A stretch of 64,000 nucleotides of DNA, from NCBI GenBank assembly GCA_030832185.1, contig JAURJQ010000010.1, positions 102,032-166,031 on the forward strand, written 5' to 3'. The translations under genes were made by a program, and so were the position numbers. The stretch is from Chitinophagales bacterium. Lineage in GTDB: Bacteria; Bacteroidota; Bacteroidia; Chitinophagales; JADJOU01. The notes beneath the pieces are model-generated. The model did not search any database. It saw only the letters and a program-made list of their open reading frames with translations, and was not told where the DNA came from. Below are positions 20,713 through 31,761 of this stretch, in pieces; position 1 is the first letter of the stretch, and each line of letters opens with the position of its first letter.

Positions 20713-22194
20713 TTAATGCGCCCTTGCAAACAATACCCGATGTTTTGTTTCTTTACCAGAATAGATACATTTTCCGGCGGTCTGCTCGTAGTCATAAGGA
20801 ATACAACGGATAGTAGCTTTTGTTTCTTCCTTGATTTTTTCTTCGGTCTCTGCAGTTCCATCCCAGTGCGTGATCACAAATCCTCCTTCGGCTATTTTGG
20901 ATTTGAAATCTTCGTAGTCGGTGCATTCGCGTGTATTGGTGTTGCGATATTCTTTAGCTCTGTTGTAGATATTGGCTTGAATTTCTGTCAATAAATTCTC
21001 TACATGATTGACTAATTTATCCTGTGATATAGATTCTTTGCTTAAGTTATCTCTGCGAGCTACCTCCGCTACATTTTCTTCTAAATCACGAGGTCCGAAT
21101 ACGATGCGGACAGGTATACCTTTCATCTCATGCTCGGCAAATTTAAATCCAGGACGCTTCATAAGGTCGGTATCGATTTTGCAGCGGATACCTTTGGCTT
21201 TGAATTGTGTTACGAATTCATTGCATTTATCGATTAAGATTTGGTTCTGCTCTGGTTTTTTTTCATGGAGGAATGGGACAAAAACTACCTGATGTGGCGC
21301 CACTTTTGGCGGCATCACGATTCCTTTATCATCCGAATGCGTCATCAATAAGGCTCCTATCAGTCGAGTCGAAACTCCCCATGACGTAGCCCAGACGTAT
21401 TCGTCTTTTCCTTCGGTGGTTTGGTATTTCACGTCAAATGCTTTCGCGAAATTCTGCCCTAAGAAATGAGAAGTGCCACATTGTAGCGCTTTGCCATCTT
21501 GCATCAAGCCTTCTATGGTATAGGTGTCAACGGCTCCTGCGAAGCGTTCAGACTCTGATTTTACTCCTTGATACACAGGTATAGCCAACCAGTTTTCTGC
21601 AAAATCGGCATATACGCCTAACATTTTTTTGGTTTCTTCTATAGCTTCTGCTTGCGTAGCATGTGCAGTGTGTCCTTCCTGCCAGAGAAATTCGGCTGTG
21701 CGGAGAAATAGTTTCGTCCGCATTTCCCATCGGACTACATTCGCCCATTGATTGATCAATAATGGCAAATCTCGATAGGACTGAATCCATGTCTTATAGG
21801 TATTCCAGATGACGGCTTCGGATGTAGGGCGCACCACCAGTTCTTCTTCTAGCTTGGCTTCTGGGTCCACTATGAGTTTTCCCTTATTGTCTGGGTCATT
21901 TTTTAGTCTATAATGAGTCACGACTGCGCATTCCTTAGCGAAGCCTTCTGCATTCTTTTCCTCTGCTTCAAAAAGTGATTTTGGCACGAATAGCGGGAAA
22001 TAGGCATTTACATGCCCTGTATCTTTAATCATTTTGTCAAGGGCATCTCTCATATTTTCCCAAAGGGCATATCCATAAGGCTTGATAACCATGCAGCCCC
22101 GCACGGAGCTGTAGTCTGCTAGCTCTCCTTTAATGACTAGGTCATTGTACCATTGATTGATGTCTTCTGCTCGTTTGGTGATAAAATCGCTCAT
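20713..22194 (-). CDS. proS: prolyl-tRNA synthetase (archaeal/eukaryotic type)
   Basis: class II aaRS motifs '[37 protein letters not shown]', 493 aa. Confidence 0.95.
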   Translation of the reverse strand: MSDFITKRAEDINQWYNDLVIKGELADYSSVRGCMVIKPYGYALWENMRDALDKMIKDTGHVNAYFPLFVPKSLFEAEEKNAEGFAKECAVVTHYRLKNDPDNKGKLIVDPEAKLEEELVVRPTSEAVIWNTYKTWIQSYRDLPLLINQWANVVRWEMRTKLFLRTAEFLWQEGHTAHATQAEAIEETKKMLGVYADFAENWLAIPVYQGVKSESERFAGAVDTYTIEGLMQDGKALQCGTSHFLGQNFAKAFDVKYQTTEGKDEYVWATSWGVSTRLIGALLMTHSDDKGIVMPPKVAPHQVVFVPFLHEKKPEQNQILIDKCNEFVTQFKAKGIRCKIDTDLMKRPGFKFAEHEMKGIPVRIVFGPRDLEENVAEVARRDNLSKESISQDKLVNHVENLLTEIQANIYNRAKEYRNTNTRECTDYEDFKSKIAEGGFVITHWDGTAETEEKIKEETKATIRCIPYDYEQTAGKCIYSGKETKHRVLFARAH

Positions 22195-22214
22195 AATCTG
22201 TTTTATAAAGTCAA

Positions 22215-22222
22215 CAAATGTA
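22215..22222 (-). promoter_or_regulatory. putative -7 box TACATTTG upstream of proS
   Basis: matches TAnnTTTG on minus strand just upstream of proS start. Confidence 0.4.
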
Positions 22223-22357
22223 CATCAAAATTTTTATTCAGTTATATTCCCAAGAATGAATAAAAATTTCATGGAAAATCAATTATATCAATGAAATCAA
22301 TCATTAATAATGAGAATAAGATAAGAAAATGCTATTTTTGGTATTTTAAAGTTTGAA

Positions 22358-23257
22358 ATGGCTATATCCGAATATATACAGAGTGCTATGGGTTTTCAAT
22401 GGGTAGATGTAGTCTCTCCCGATGAAGCTGAGCTTTTAGCCTTGGGTGAAAAATTTCAGATACACCCATACTCAATCAAAGATTGTTTAGAGCCCGATCA
22501 TCTGCCGAAGTACGAATCTCAAGAAGATTATCATTTTATAATCACTCGGTTAATGATAGAGCATCCGCATAGTTCAAAAATTCATACTATACAGCAGGCT
22601 ACATCTAAATTAGCTTTTTTTTATAACGAAAAATTTATCTTGACTATTCATAGATTGCCTTTAGATTTCATAGCTACTACCAAGGCAAAATATTATGACT
22701 CAGGAAAGTGCCAAACGCCGACTGATATAGTAGTAAGACTGCTATGGAATGTGCTTAAAACCTACGAACAACCTTCCCTAGAATTAGCTAAGGAAATAGA
22801 TATCTATGAAGAGCGTATCTTTTTGAAAAATTTATCGCCACTGCTGATGCAGAATCTCTATTTTCTAAAGCGGAGAACGCATATAGCTCACAAATTACTC
22901 CAAATGACGGGTGGGATAGCGCAGAGTATTCAGTCCAAAGATAAAATAGCGCTTAATGATATGCGAGATATGCATGTTCAGCTCCTATCGGTTTATGCGC
23001 AGAATCTAGAAGATGTCAATAATTTATTACATTTCTATATGTCTATTTCTTCTCAAAAGACCAATGAAGTGATGCGCATTCTGACTGTTTTTTCTGCATT
23101 TTTTCTGCCCTTGACGTTTCTCGCGGGAGTCTATGGAATGAATTTTAAATATATGCCAGAGCTAGATTATATTCATGGATATAAGCTGACTTGGCTCTTT
23201 ATGATATTAATTACCATCTTTATTTTACAATGGTTCTGGCGAAAGAAGTGGTTATGA
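22358..23257 (+). CDS. corA: CorA family magnesium/cobalt transporter
   Basis: C-terminal 'LTFLAGVYGMNFKYMPE' (YGMN signature) plus two TMs. Confidence 0.93.
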   Translation: MAISEYIQSAMGFQWVDVVSPDEAELLALGEKFQIHPYSIKDCLEPDHLPKYESQEDYHFIITRLMIEHPHSSKIHTIQQATSKLAFFYNEKFILTIHRLPLDFIATTKAKYYDSGKCQTPTDIVVRLLWNVLKTYEQPSLELAKEIDIYEERIFLKNLSPLLMQNLYFLKRRTHIAHKLLQMTGGIAQSIQSKDKIALNDMRDMHVQLLSVYAQNLEDVNNLLHFYMSISSQKTNEVMRILTVFSAFFLPLTFLAGVYGMNFKYMPELDYIHGYKLTWLFMILITIFILQWFWRKKWL

Positions 23258-23312
23258 TTATTAAGTGATTTAGTAGACAGTTAGAAGGAATAGTCAAAAT
23301 AAAATAAGTAAC

Positions 23313-24566
23313 ATGCGGTACTACAGAAAGATAAAAGGCTATTTTAAATTGATAGGACCAGGATTGATAACAGGCGCTAGCGATGATGATCCATCAGGAA
23401 TAGCCACCTATTCTCAAGCAGGAGCCATGTTTGGTTTGAGTACCTTATGGACTTCCATCCTTGCATTCCCCTTGATGGCTGCTATTCAGCAAATGTGTGC
23501 TAGAATTGGCTTAGTAACTTCTCATGGCTTAACTCGTACACTCAAAATTCATTATCCTAAGCCTATCTTATATTTAATGCTACTATTCAGCGCACCAGCT
23601 ATCGTTTTAAATATTGGATCAGATATTGCTGGGATGGGTGCTGTTGGCAATTTATTGTTTCCCAGTATAAATTCATCCTTATTTAGTTTATTTTTTACCG
23701 TCTTATTGATAGTATTAATTATTTATCTCCCATATAAGAAAATTTCTAGCATATTAAAGTGGCTCTGCTCAGTCATGATAGTTTATTTAATGGTGCCTTT
23801 TTTCTATAAGCAAGATATATGGTATATTTTAAAATCTACCTTTGTTCCAAAGATTATTTGGGATAAAAATTTTCTACTAGTATTAGTAGGTATTTTGGGT
23901 ACGACGATTTCACCTTATTTATTTTTTTGGCAGACGTCTGCAGAGGTAGAGGAGATGCGGCAAAGTAAGACGCTTATAGTATTGAATAAAAAGCTAATAA
24001 GCGATGTCAATATGGATATAGATTTCGGAATGATATTTTCGGGTGTTATTATGTTTTTTATAATCCTCACTACCGGTACAGTTTTGTTTGACCAAGGTAT
24101 ACATCAAATAGACACAGTAGAGCAAGCGGCAGTAGCCTTGAAACCTGTAGCAGGAAATCTAGCCTATTTGTTATTTTCCATTGGAGTGATTAGTACTGGT
24201 TTGATTGCTATTCCAGTTTTGAGCGGTTCACTTTCTTATATTTTTGCAGAATCATTTGGTTGGGAAGAGGGATTGGATAAGAAATTTCATGAAGCGAAGG
24301 GTTTTTATGCTATAATTATCGTTTCGCTGATTGTAGGTCTTGGTCTTAATTTTATTGGAATTTCACCTGTCAAGGCATTGATATATACTGCAGTTTTATA
24401 TGGCATATCCACGCCTGTATTGATATGTATTATTCTCCATATTGCAAATAATAAGACGATTATGGGCGAATATACAAATGGCTTCTGGGCAAACCTGCTA
24501 GGAGTATTTAGTTTACTAATAATGCTTTTAGCAGCATTCGGATTATTGTATTTTCAATTTACTTAA
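23313..24566 (+). CDS. NRAMP family metal ion transporter (divergent)
   Basis: 'LIGPGLITGASDDDPSGIATYSQAGAMFGLSTLW' NRAMP TM1 variant; multi-TM. Confidence 0.85.
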   Translation: MRYYRKIKGYFKLIGPGLITGASDDDPSGIATYSQAGAMFGLSTLWTSILAFPLMAAIQQMCARIGLVTSHGLTRTLKIHYPKPILYLMLLFSAPAIVLNIGSDIAGMGAVGNLLFPSINSSLFSLFFTVLLIVLIIYLPYKKISSILKWLCSVMIVYLMVPFFYKQDIWYILKSTFVPKIIWDKNFLLVLVGILGTTISPYLFFWQTSAEVEEMRQSKTLIVLNKKLISDVNMDIDFGMIFSGVIMFFIILTTGTVLFDQGIHQIDTVEQAAVALKPVAGNLAYLLFSIGVISTGLIAIPVLSGSLSYIFAESFGWEEGLDKKFHEAKGFYAIIIVSLIVGLGLNFIGISPVKALIYTAVLYGISTPVLICIILHIANNKTIMGEYTNGFWANLLGVFSLLIMLLAAFGLLYFQFT

Positions 24567-24578
24567 TATATTTTTAAA

Positions 24579-25730
24579 GTGTATTTAACGATGCAAACTT
24601 TTCACAGATTCAATATTGTAGTTTTTTGTTTTTTATTTTTTGGACAGCCAATGGCTTCCCAGCAATTTAGCGTGCTGACCTGCAGCCGAGGAGACGAGAT
24701 TTATAGTACCTTTGGTCATTCAGCTATTCGTTACCAAGATATTTCGCAAGGGATAGATTGGGTTTACAATTACGGTTTATTTGACTTTCAGGATCCCAAT
24801 TTTATCCCTAAATTCTGTATGGGTAAGTTAGATTATATGGTGGGAAAGGAATCTATGAATGATTTTATGGGGCAATATGTCTATCAACAGCGGGAGGTCA
24901 AGGAACAAGTTTTGAACCTATCTTCAGCGCAAAGAGATAGTCTATTTCAGTTCCTAGAATGGAATATTCAAGATGAAAACAAATACTATCGCTATGATTT
25001 TTTATTTAACAATTGTGCGACCAAAATAATCGATGTCATCGAGAAGAATTGTAAAGGTATACAGATGAAATTTTATGAGGAGGAGGATAAGAAGACCTTC
25101 CGTGAGCATGTTCATAGCAATGCTGAAAATTCAGTGCCTTGGATTGACTGGGGCATGGATGTGGCTTTGGGTATGCCAGTGGATAAAAAATCAACGGCAC
25201 GGGAATATTGTTTTTTGCCAGAGTTTGTAGCGAAGTCTATTGCATTAAGTCAGATTAATGGACAAGCACTTGTAGTCAAAGAATCTGTGATAATACCAGA
25301 GACCCCTAGGATAAGATCGAGCTGGGATTGGTTGTTTAATCCCAACATTTTCGGAATTTTGATTATGTTAATTGTGGTCATGTTAAAATTTAAACCTCAA
25401 TCATGGTCTAATATTTTTTTCGGTACATTCTATTTATTATTGGGCCTAGGTGGATTAGTTATAGGCTTTGAGTGGTTTTTTACCGAACATTTCGTGACAA
25501 AGAATAACTTAAATTTACTTTGGTTGAACCCGCTTTTTATTCCTTACGGATATTTCATTTTAAGAGGAAAGACTTTGCAAATATTGACATTAATTGTCAA
25601 ATTTTGTTTGACTATTGCCTTGATTATTGCCATATTGGGGCTTCAAGATTTGCATAGTGCTAGCAGAAGTTTAATTCTTGCAGCTTTCATAATGAATTAT
25701 TTGATTACAAATAAAGAAACAACTAATTAA
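24579..25730 (+). CDS. DUF4105 domain protein (Lnb-like N-terminal periplasmic domain)
   Basis: '[24 protein letters not shown]...VYNYGLFDF' and '[11 protein letters not shown]' motifs, C-terminal TMs. Confidence 0.85.
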   Translation: MYLTMQTFHRFNIVVFCFLFFGQPMASQQFSVLTCSRGDEIYSTFGHSAIRYQDISQGIDWVYNYGLFDFQDPNFIPKFCMGKLDYMVGKESMNDFMGQYVYQQREVKEQVLNLSSAQRDSLFQFLEWNIQDENKYYRYDFLFNNCATKIIDVIEKNCKGIQMKFYEEEDKKTFREHVHSNAENSVPWIDWGMDVALGMPVDKKSTAREYCFLPEFVAKSIALSQINGQALVVKESVIIPETPRIRSSWDWLFNPNIFGILIMLIVVMLKFKPQSWSNIFFGTFYLLLGLGGLVIGFEWFFTEHFVTKNNLNLLWLNPLFIPYGYFILRGKTLQILTLIVKFCLTIALIIAILGLQDLHSASRSLILAAFIMNYLITNKETTN

Positions 25731-25737
25731 TGTAATA

Positions 25738-26289
25738 ATGAAGATAGACAAAACAAACCCATGGCATAAAGTGAGTCGAGGAAATTCGGAGCCGAATTCA
25801 GTAAATGGAATCATTGAGATACCCAAGGGAACTCGAGCTAAATATGAAGTGGATAAGGAAAGTGGACTTCTGCGCCTAGATAGGGTTATATACTCTTCTA
25901 TGTATTATCCTGCCAATTATGGTTTTATCCCGCAAACCTATTGTGGAGATAGAGATCCTCTAGATATTCTGATCTTAACTCAGATAGAAGTGGTTCCACT
26001 TTGTATAGTCCCTGCAAAGGTAATTGGTGTCATGCGAATGGTGGACAGTGGAGATACAGATGATAAAATAATAGCCGTATGCGCTGGAGACCCTAGTGCA
26101 AATCATATTCAAGATATTTCTGAATTGCCCGAACATTTTATACTAGAACTGAGAAATTTCTTTGAAGAGTATAAAAAATTGGAGAAAAAGCATGTGGTCG
26201 TCGCTGAATTTTTAAATCGAGATGCAGCTATGGAAATCGTGGAAGAGAGTTTTAGGATGTATGATGCCTTATTAGAAGCAAAAAATTAA
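25738..26289 (+). CDS. ppa: inorganic pyrophosphatase
   Basis: '[25 protein letters not shown]' family I PPase motif. Confidence 0.95.
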   Translation: MKIDKTNPWHKVSRGNSEPNSVNGIIEIPKGTRAKYEVDKESGLLRLDRVIYSSMYYPANYGFIPQTYCGDRDPLDILILTQIEVVPLCIVPAKVIGVMRMVDSGDTDDKIIAVCAGDPSANHIQDISELPEHFILELRNFFEEYKKLEKKHVVVAEFLNRDAAMEIVEESFRMYDALLEAKN

Positions 26290-26346
26290 ACTAATTTTAG
26301 TATGTTGATTCCCTAATATGCTCTATCTTAGCTAAAAAATTAGAGT

Positions 26347-27048
26347 ATGAATAAATTATTGTTACTAACGTCCATTTTGTGCATGTCTTTTGCACTTCAT
26401 TCGCAATCAGTTGACGAAATCATAGCATTGAATCTCAAAGCGAGAGGTGGTGAGGACAAAATACGTGGACTGAAAACTATGGTTATGGAATGCGTATCGA
26501 ATAGACAAGGTATGGAATTTCCAGTGAAGCTTTCATTTGCCAATAAAGTAGGATTCAGATTGGATATGCAAATCATGGGAATGGATTGTTTTATGCTCAT
26601 CAATGAAAAAGCGGCTTATAATTATTTTCCAATGCGTGGTCAGGCCAAGCCAGAAGCTATGCCAGAGGAGTTGCATAAGGGAATGCTTTCTAGATTGGAC
26701 ATTCAAGGAGATTTTATTGATTATAAGGAAAAGGGTGTCAACTTCAAATTATTACCAGAAGAGAAATTAGATGATCAGCCATGCTATGTATTATTGTCAA
26801 CCAATAAAGCGGGAAAAGAAAAGACGATTTATATCGATAAAAAGACTAATCTGGTCATAAAAGATATTTCTAAAACAGAAGTTGAAGGCGAAGAAAGAGA
26901 AGTGGCTAGTACCTATAGTGATTTTCAAACTGTAGATGGCTACGTGCTCCCCATGACCTTATCTAGTCCAATGAATGGAGATATGAAGGTCACTAAATAT
27001 AGTCTTAATACTGATTTGAAGCCAGAGATGTTTGAAGTTAAGAACTAA
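26347..27048 (+). CDS. outer membrane lipoprotein-sorting-like (LolA/LolB-fold) exported protein
   Basis: signal peptide, 'ARGGEDKIRGLKTM...CYVLLSTNKAGKEKTIYIDKKTNLVIKD'. Confidence 0.7.
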   Translation: MNKLLLLTSILCMSFALHSQSVDEIIALNLKARGGEDKIRGLKTMVMECVSNRQGMEFPVKLSFANKVGFRLDMQIMGMDCFMLINEKAAYNYFPMRGQAKPEAMPEELHKGMLSRLDIQGDFIDYKEKGVNFKLLPEEKLDDQPCYVLLSTNKAGKEKTIYIDKKTNLVIKDISKTEVEGEEREVASTYSDFQTVDGYVLPMTLSSPMNGDMKVTKYSLNTDLKPEMFEVKN

Positions 27049-27081
27049 GGTTAAACTTCTACTCCTCCGTGCTATTGAAAC

Positions 27082-28923
27082 ATGAAGTATCTAGTTTTTT
27101 TACTAAAAATTCTTTTTGTACAGCTAGTTTTTTGCCAAGTTTTTCGCATCCTATTTCTGATATTATCTTCAGATAAATTCGAATTTACTCTTTTTCTAGG
27201 GAGTCTGATTTCAGGCTTTCAATTTGATTTAGGCATCAGTCTTATTGTTTTAGTATTACTTAGTCTATTCCATTGGTTGATTTCGTTTGTAACCACTTTG
27301 CGATATCATAAATTGTTTTTAGGATTTTTCTTTGTACTTACAGTCTTTCAGGCTATGATTGCTGCAGGTGACATAATACTTTATAAATACTGGGACTGTA
27401 TATTTAGCGTGCGAGCTTACCCTTATTTGAAGAATATTTCTGAGTTATTCAAGAATGTATCTACGTTCAATTTTGTCTTTGTCGTCTTCTATTTCGGCTT
27501 GATTACCATTCTTTTTTTCTATGTAAGTAATAAAATGAAGTTATTTGCGGTATTTTCTATCAAATGGTTTCAAAGGGGTCTAGTTATAATATGTTTAATT
27601 CCGCTTGCTTTTTTAGCTATCAGGGGAGGTTTTCGCGAGATTCCGCGCAATCAAAGTGATGGTTTTTTCTGTGAAAATAGGACGTATAATATTTCCTCTA
27701 TTAATAGTACATGGAATTTTTTCAATGTATTAGTGGAGAATCAAAAGTTCTTAGAAAAAAATCCATATAAAAAGCTATCTGATACTATGATGCTGATTAG
27801 GGTAAATGAGATGCAGAGACCAGGAGCAATTAGCGATGTCCAGTTATTTTCATTTTCTAGTCAACCTAATATTGTCCTTATAACCATGGAAGGAGTAAAT
27901 GCAGAAGTATTTAAAATACATAATGGCCAGACTTCACATATGCCTTTTTTAGAATCTCTTCTAGATTCCTCTTATTATTTTATGAGAGCATTTTCTGTAG
28001 GTTCTAGAACTGAGCAAGGTCTTGCAGCTATGCTTTCAGGCTCTTTAGCTACCCCTTATAATAATATTACAGATAATATAAGCACTCTCTCTGATATTCC
28101 AAGTATCCTCACTGCGATGAATAAGAGAAAATATCATACACAATTTGTCTTTGGAGGCAATGTAGAGTTTGCTAATATGAGGGCATATCTTAATCAAATA
28201 GGATATGATACCGTGCTTGACATTACCAGTTTTGATACGAAGCATGGTTTACAAAGTCTAGGTTTACCTGATGAATATTTGGTCGATGCACTCATAGATC
28301 AATATGAAAAATTAAAACCACCTTTTTTTCTGCATACACTCACCTTGAGTACGCATGAGCCTTTCGATATACCTGGTTTGAAAACCTACTCTTCAGAAAA
28401 GAAAATGTATTTGCAAAGTGTGACTTATTTAGACAATCAGTTGAAGAAATTATTTTCTAAACTAGCTACAAATAAGAAATTTGACAATACAGTTTTTATT
28501 ATTACTTCTGATCATGGGCATAAAATGCCTCATGACTATGATATTGCTAGTAAGGAGCGCTATCATATTCCGATGATTATATATTCAAAAAAGTTAAATT
28601 CAGTGTATAGAGGCTATCAAGATACGAGCTTATTTGCACAGCACAATTTTCCAGCCACTTTATCATATCTTCTCGGCTGGAAAGAAAAAAACTATTTAAA
28701 ATTTTCTAGGAACCATTTTACATCTATGAATAGATATACAATGAGCGCCTTTGTCAATGGTTATCTTTTTCAGACAGATACGAGTTCTATCTCTTATGAC
28801 TATGTATGGCGACCCTATGATACTGCGAATAAAGAACTCGTGAGGCAGCATAGCTATCCTCAAGCTTTACTGCAGTATTTAGCCGATCAAATACGAGGCG
28901 TGCGCCCCATTAAAGAAAAATAA
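27082..28923 (+). CDS. LTA synthase-like sulfatase/phosphoglycerol transferase
   Basis: N-terminal TM helices; 'NIVLITMEGVNAEVF', 'FIITSDHGHK' alkaline-phosphatase-superfamily metal motifs. Confidence 0.88.
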   Translation: MKYLVFLLKILFVQLVFCQVFRILFLILSSDKFEFTLFLGSLISGFQFDLGISLIVLVLLSLFHWLISFVTTLRYHKLFLGFFFVLTVFQAMIAAGDIILYKYWDCIFSVRAYPYLKNISELFKNVSTFNFVFVVFYFGLITILFFYVSNKMKLFAVFSIKWFQRGLVIICLIPLAFLAIRGGFREIPRNQSDGFFCENRTYNISSINSTWNFFNVLVENQKFLEKNPYKKLSDTMMLIRVNEMQRPGAISDVQLFSFSSQPNIVLITMEGVNAEVFKIHNGQTSHMPFLESLLDSSYYFMRAFSVGSRTEQGLAAMLSGSLATPYNNITDNISTLSDIPSILTAMNKRKYHTQFVFGGNVEFANMRAYLNQIGYDTVLDITSFDTKHGLQSLGLPDEYLVDALIDQYEKLKPPFFLHTLTLSTHEPFDIPGLKTYSSEKKMYLQSVTYLDNQLKKLFSKLATNKKFDNTVFIITSDHGHKMPHDYDIASKERYHIPMIIYSKKLNSVYRGYQDTSLFAQHNFPATLSYLLGWKEKNYLKFSRNHFTSMNRYTMSAFVNGYLFQTDTSSISYDYVWRPYDTANKELVRQHSYPQALLQYLADQIRGVRPIKEK

Positions 28924-29960
28924 ATTTCAGCTAGTTTGTAATAACTTTTTTCTTCGGTAAATTGTTCTAATCTTAATCTTCCGTGTTCAATTAGAATTGC
29001 TTTATTTGCAGAATTTACATAGAGTAGTTTCTGGGCCAAATCCATTCCAGAATTATTCTGAAAATAATATGCGGCGTCTCCAGCCACTTCTCTATGAATA
29101 GGCGTATCACTTAGAAGTATAGCTTTTTTCGCTAGAAAGGATTCGAGGATAGGTATGCCAAAGCCCTCTCCTTTACTAGGGTACACTGAAAACAGACAAT
29201 GATGTAAATAATTAAATTTTTCATTATCACTTATGCCTGAAATAAAGTGAATGCGATGACTATGATGACTTGCTTCGGCTAGCATCTTTACCATTTTTCT
29301 TTCAGGACCAGAACCAATATGTATCAAATCAAAGTCAACCTTATCTGCTATTTTAAGATAGGCATCTAGTAATAATGCTTGATTTTTTCTACCGAGAAAA
29401 GAAGAGATACAGAGAATGTAATTCTTATTATGCGGTCTATTGGTTGCTGCTATAGGTGATTTAGTAGCAGCTATGGGTATGATTTTTATCTTTTGTGGAG
29501 CTATTCCGTAATGGGATATTATATCCGACTTGGTGACTTCACTTACTGCTATGATGACATTCGCTCTTTTACATGCATATCGAGCCTTAAAGTTGTAGAT
29601 AAATCGGTCTATCCAAGGGTAGTCTTCTGGGAATTTTAAAAATAATAGATCATGAATCGTGACGATTGTCTTAAGCTTATTAGGAAGAAGAAAAGGCAAT
29701 TCTCCAGCCAAACCATGATAGACATCGATTGCATATTTCTTTAAATCAAAATAGATGAAAAATGAACGCCAGAGCACTCCAAAAGGATTAATAACTGTAG
29801 TTATGCTAGAATTCCAGATTTTCTTTTTAGGGGTAAAGAGGACTATATTTTCTGTAGAAATATTTTTTTCCACAGCCTCAATCACACCTCTACTATACAC
29901 CCCTAGCCCAGAGTGATTATTAAATGCGCGTTTAGCGTCAAGACCTAGTTTCATAGCCAC
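28887..29960 (-). CDS. glycosyltransferase family 4 (GT-B)
   Basis: 'GLGVYSRGVIEA', 'ISSFLGRKNQALLLDAY', 'SVYPSKGEGFGIPILESFLAKKAIL'. Confidence 0.88.
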   Translation of the reverse strand: MAMKLGLDAKRAFNNHSGLGVYSRGVIEAVEKNISTENIVLFTPKKKIWNSSITTVINPFGVLWRSFFIYFDLKKYAIDVYHGLAGELPFLLPNKLKTIVTIHDLLFLKFPEDYPWIDRFIYNFKARYACKRANVIIAVSEVTKSDIISHYGIAPQKIKIIPIAATKSPIAATNRPHNKNYILCISSFLGRKNQALLLDAYLKIADKVDFDLIHIGSGPERKMVKMLAEASHHSHRIHFISGISDNEKFNYLHHCLFSVYPSKGEGFGIPILESFLAKKAILLSDTPIHREVAGDAAYYFQNNSGMDLAQKLLYVNSANKAILIEHGRLRLEQFTEEKSYYKLAEIYFSLMGRTPRI

Positions 29961-29975
29961 GAATTCACGAATTTT

Positions 29976-30251
29976 TTATAGAACTATTCTTTTATGAACA
30001 AGACTCTTTTTTCCAAAATTAACCAATAAAGCGAGTTTACATTGAGAAACTTTTAAATAAATTAGGCATTGTGCTATATCAGCATCGCAAAGATTTGAAG
30101 CGCATTTTATATCTAAAATTATTCCTTTATAGTTTACTTCAAATTTTTTCTCTTTCGTATAAGGAATGTTTCCTTTTTTGAATTCATATTCTATAGCATC
30201 TTTATAGACTATTTCTAAAAATCCATCGCCCAGATGGTTGTGCACTTCCAT
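29976..30251 (-). pseudogene. GxxExxY (PD-(D/E)XK-like) protein, internally deleted and N-terminally degraded
   Basis: 'MEVHNHLGDGFLEIVYKDAIEYEFKKGNIPYTKEKKFEVNYKGIIL|DIKC...AQCLIYLKVSQCKLALLVNFG'; upstream same-frame codons FKIIRWC extend homology with no ATG before an in-frame TGA. Confidence 0.65.
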
Positions 30252-30324
30252 ACACCATCGAATTATCTTAAAACTCTCTCTCTTCTTTAAGAAAAATCAT
30301 AAAAGGAAACTCGTGAATTAGTGG

Positions 30325-31686
30325 CTACCTCCCCATTTCTTCATAAAAACAACAAAGTGTTTCAATCCCTTTTAAATAATTCCATACATGATAATGCTCA
30401 TTGGGAGAGTGAATTGCATCGGTATCTAATCCGAAACCAAGGAGAACTGTATCAATTCCCAATACGCGTTTAAACATAGTGACGATAGGTATAGAACCTC
30501 CCGTTCTCAATGGAATGGGCGTTTTTCCATAAGTTATTTCTACTGCTTTTTCAGCCGCTTTATAGGCATTGCTTTCGGTAGGTGTTACAGCTGGTTCACC
30601 ACCGTGATGAGGAGTCACTTTCACTTTTACATACTTGGGTGCTATGGACTTGAAGTGAGCTTCAAATAGTTTTGAAATTTCATTGTAATCTTGATTCGGA
30701 ACTAAGCGCATAGATATTTTAGCAAATGCCTTTGAGGGTAAAACAGTCTTAGCACCCTCTCCTATGTAGCCACCCCATATTCCATTTACATCGAGCGTTG
30801 GTCTGATACTCACTCTTTCCAATACAGAATATTCCTTCTCACCAAAGACCTCATCTATATCTAAATGTTTTTTATATTCGGTCATATCAAATGGCGCTTT
30901 AGACATAGCGGCTCTTTCCTCTGCGCTAACTTCTAGGATTTTATCATAAAAATGTGGAATAGTAATTGTTCCATTTTCATCTTGTAGGGAAGCTATCATC
31001 TTGCAAAGGGTATTGATAGGATTTCCTACGGCACCGCCATATACGCCCGAATGCAAATCTCTATTGGGTCCAGTGACTTCTACTTCCATATAGGCTAGAC
31101 CTCTTAAACCTGTGGTGATAGATGGGTGCTCATTGGATATCATTGATGTATCAGAAATGACGATGCAGTCTGCTTTTAATTTGTCTTTATAGGTATTGAC
31201 AAATTCTTCGAGATGCTCAGAACCTATTTCTTCCTCTCCTTCTATAATACATTTTACATTGCAGTTGAGTTTATTTTCTGAAAGTAAAATCTCCAAAGCT
31301 TTAAAATGCATATAAAATTGTCCTTTGTCATCTGCTGAGCCCCGTGCAAAGATTTTCCCATCTTTAATCACAGGTTCGAATGGTGGGGAAGTCCATAGCT
31401 CTATCGGATCTGCTGGCTGCACATCGTAATGTCCATAAGCTAGAATTGTAGGTTTACTTGGGTCAATTATTTTTTCTCCATAGACTACAGGATATCCTTT
31501 GGTAGAAATGATTTCTACTTTGTCTAATCCAAGGGCGTTCATTTTATCCGATACGAATTGGGCACAGGACATGACGTCTACTTTATAGGCTGGGTCTGCA
31601 GATATAGATGGAAATTTTAATAAGTCGATTAACTCTTGGAGATAAGTTTCTTTATTTTTTTCAACGATGGATTGGTAATTGCTCAT
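30325..31686 (-). CDS. M20 family dipeptidase
   Basis: 'AYGHYDVQPADP', 'GSADDKGQFYMH', 'CIIEGEEEIGSEHL', 'DLHSGVYGG'. Confidence 0.94.
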   Translation of the reverse strand: MSNYQSIVEKNKETYLQELIDLLKFPSISADPAYKVDVMSCAQFVSDKMNALGLDKVEIISTKGYPVVYGEKIIDPSKPTILAYGHYDVQPADPIELWTSPPFEPVIKDGKIFARGSADDKGQFYMHFKALEILLSENKLNCNVKCIIEGEEEIGSEHLEEFVNTYKDKLKADCIVISDTSMISNEHPSITTGLRGLAYMEVEVTGPNRDLHSGVYGGAVGNPINTLCKMIASLQDENGTITIPHFYDKILEVSAEERAAMSKAPFDMTEYKKHLDIDEVFGEKEYSVLERVSIRPTLDVNGIWGGYIGEGAKTVLPSKAFAKISMRLVPNQDYNEISKLFEAHFKSIAPKYVKVKVTPHHGGEPAVTPTESNAYKAAEKAVEITYGKTPIPLRTGGSIPIVTMFKRVLGIDTVLLGFGLDTDAIHSPNEHYHVWNYLKGIETLCCFYEEMGR

Positions 31687-31761
31687 TGCTTGAATGTAGT
31701 TATTATGATATAGGCAAAGTTAGTGAAAAACAAACTATAGCCAAAGGCAAGTTTTTTAAAG

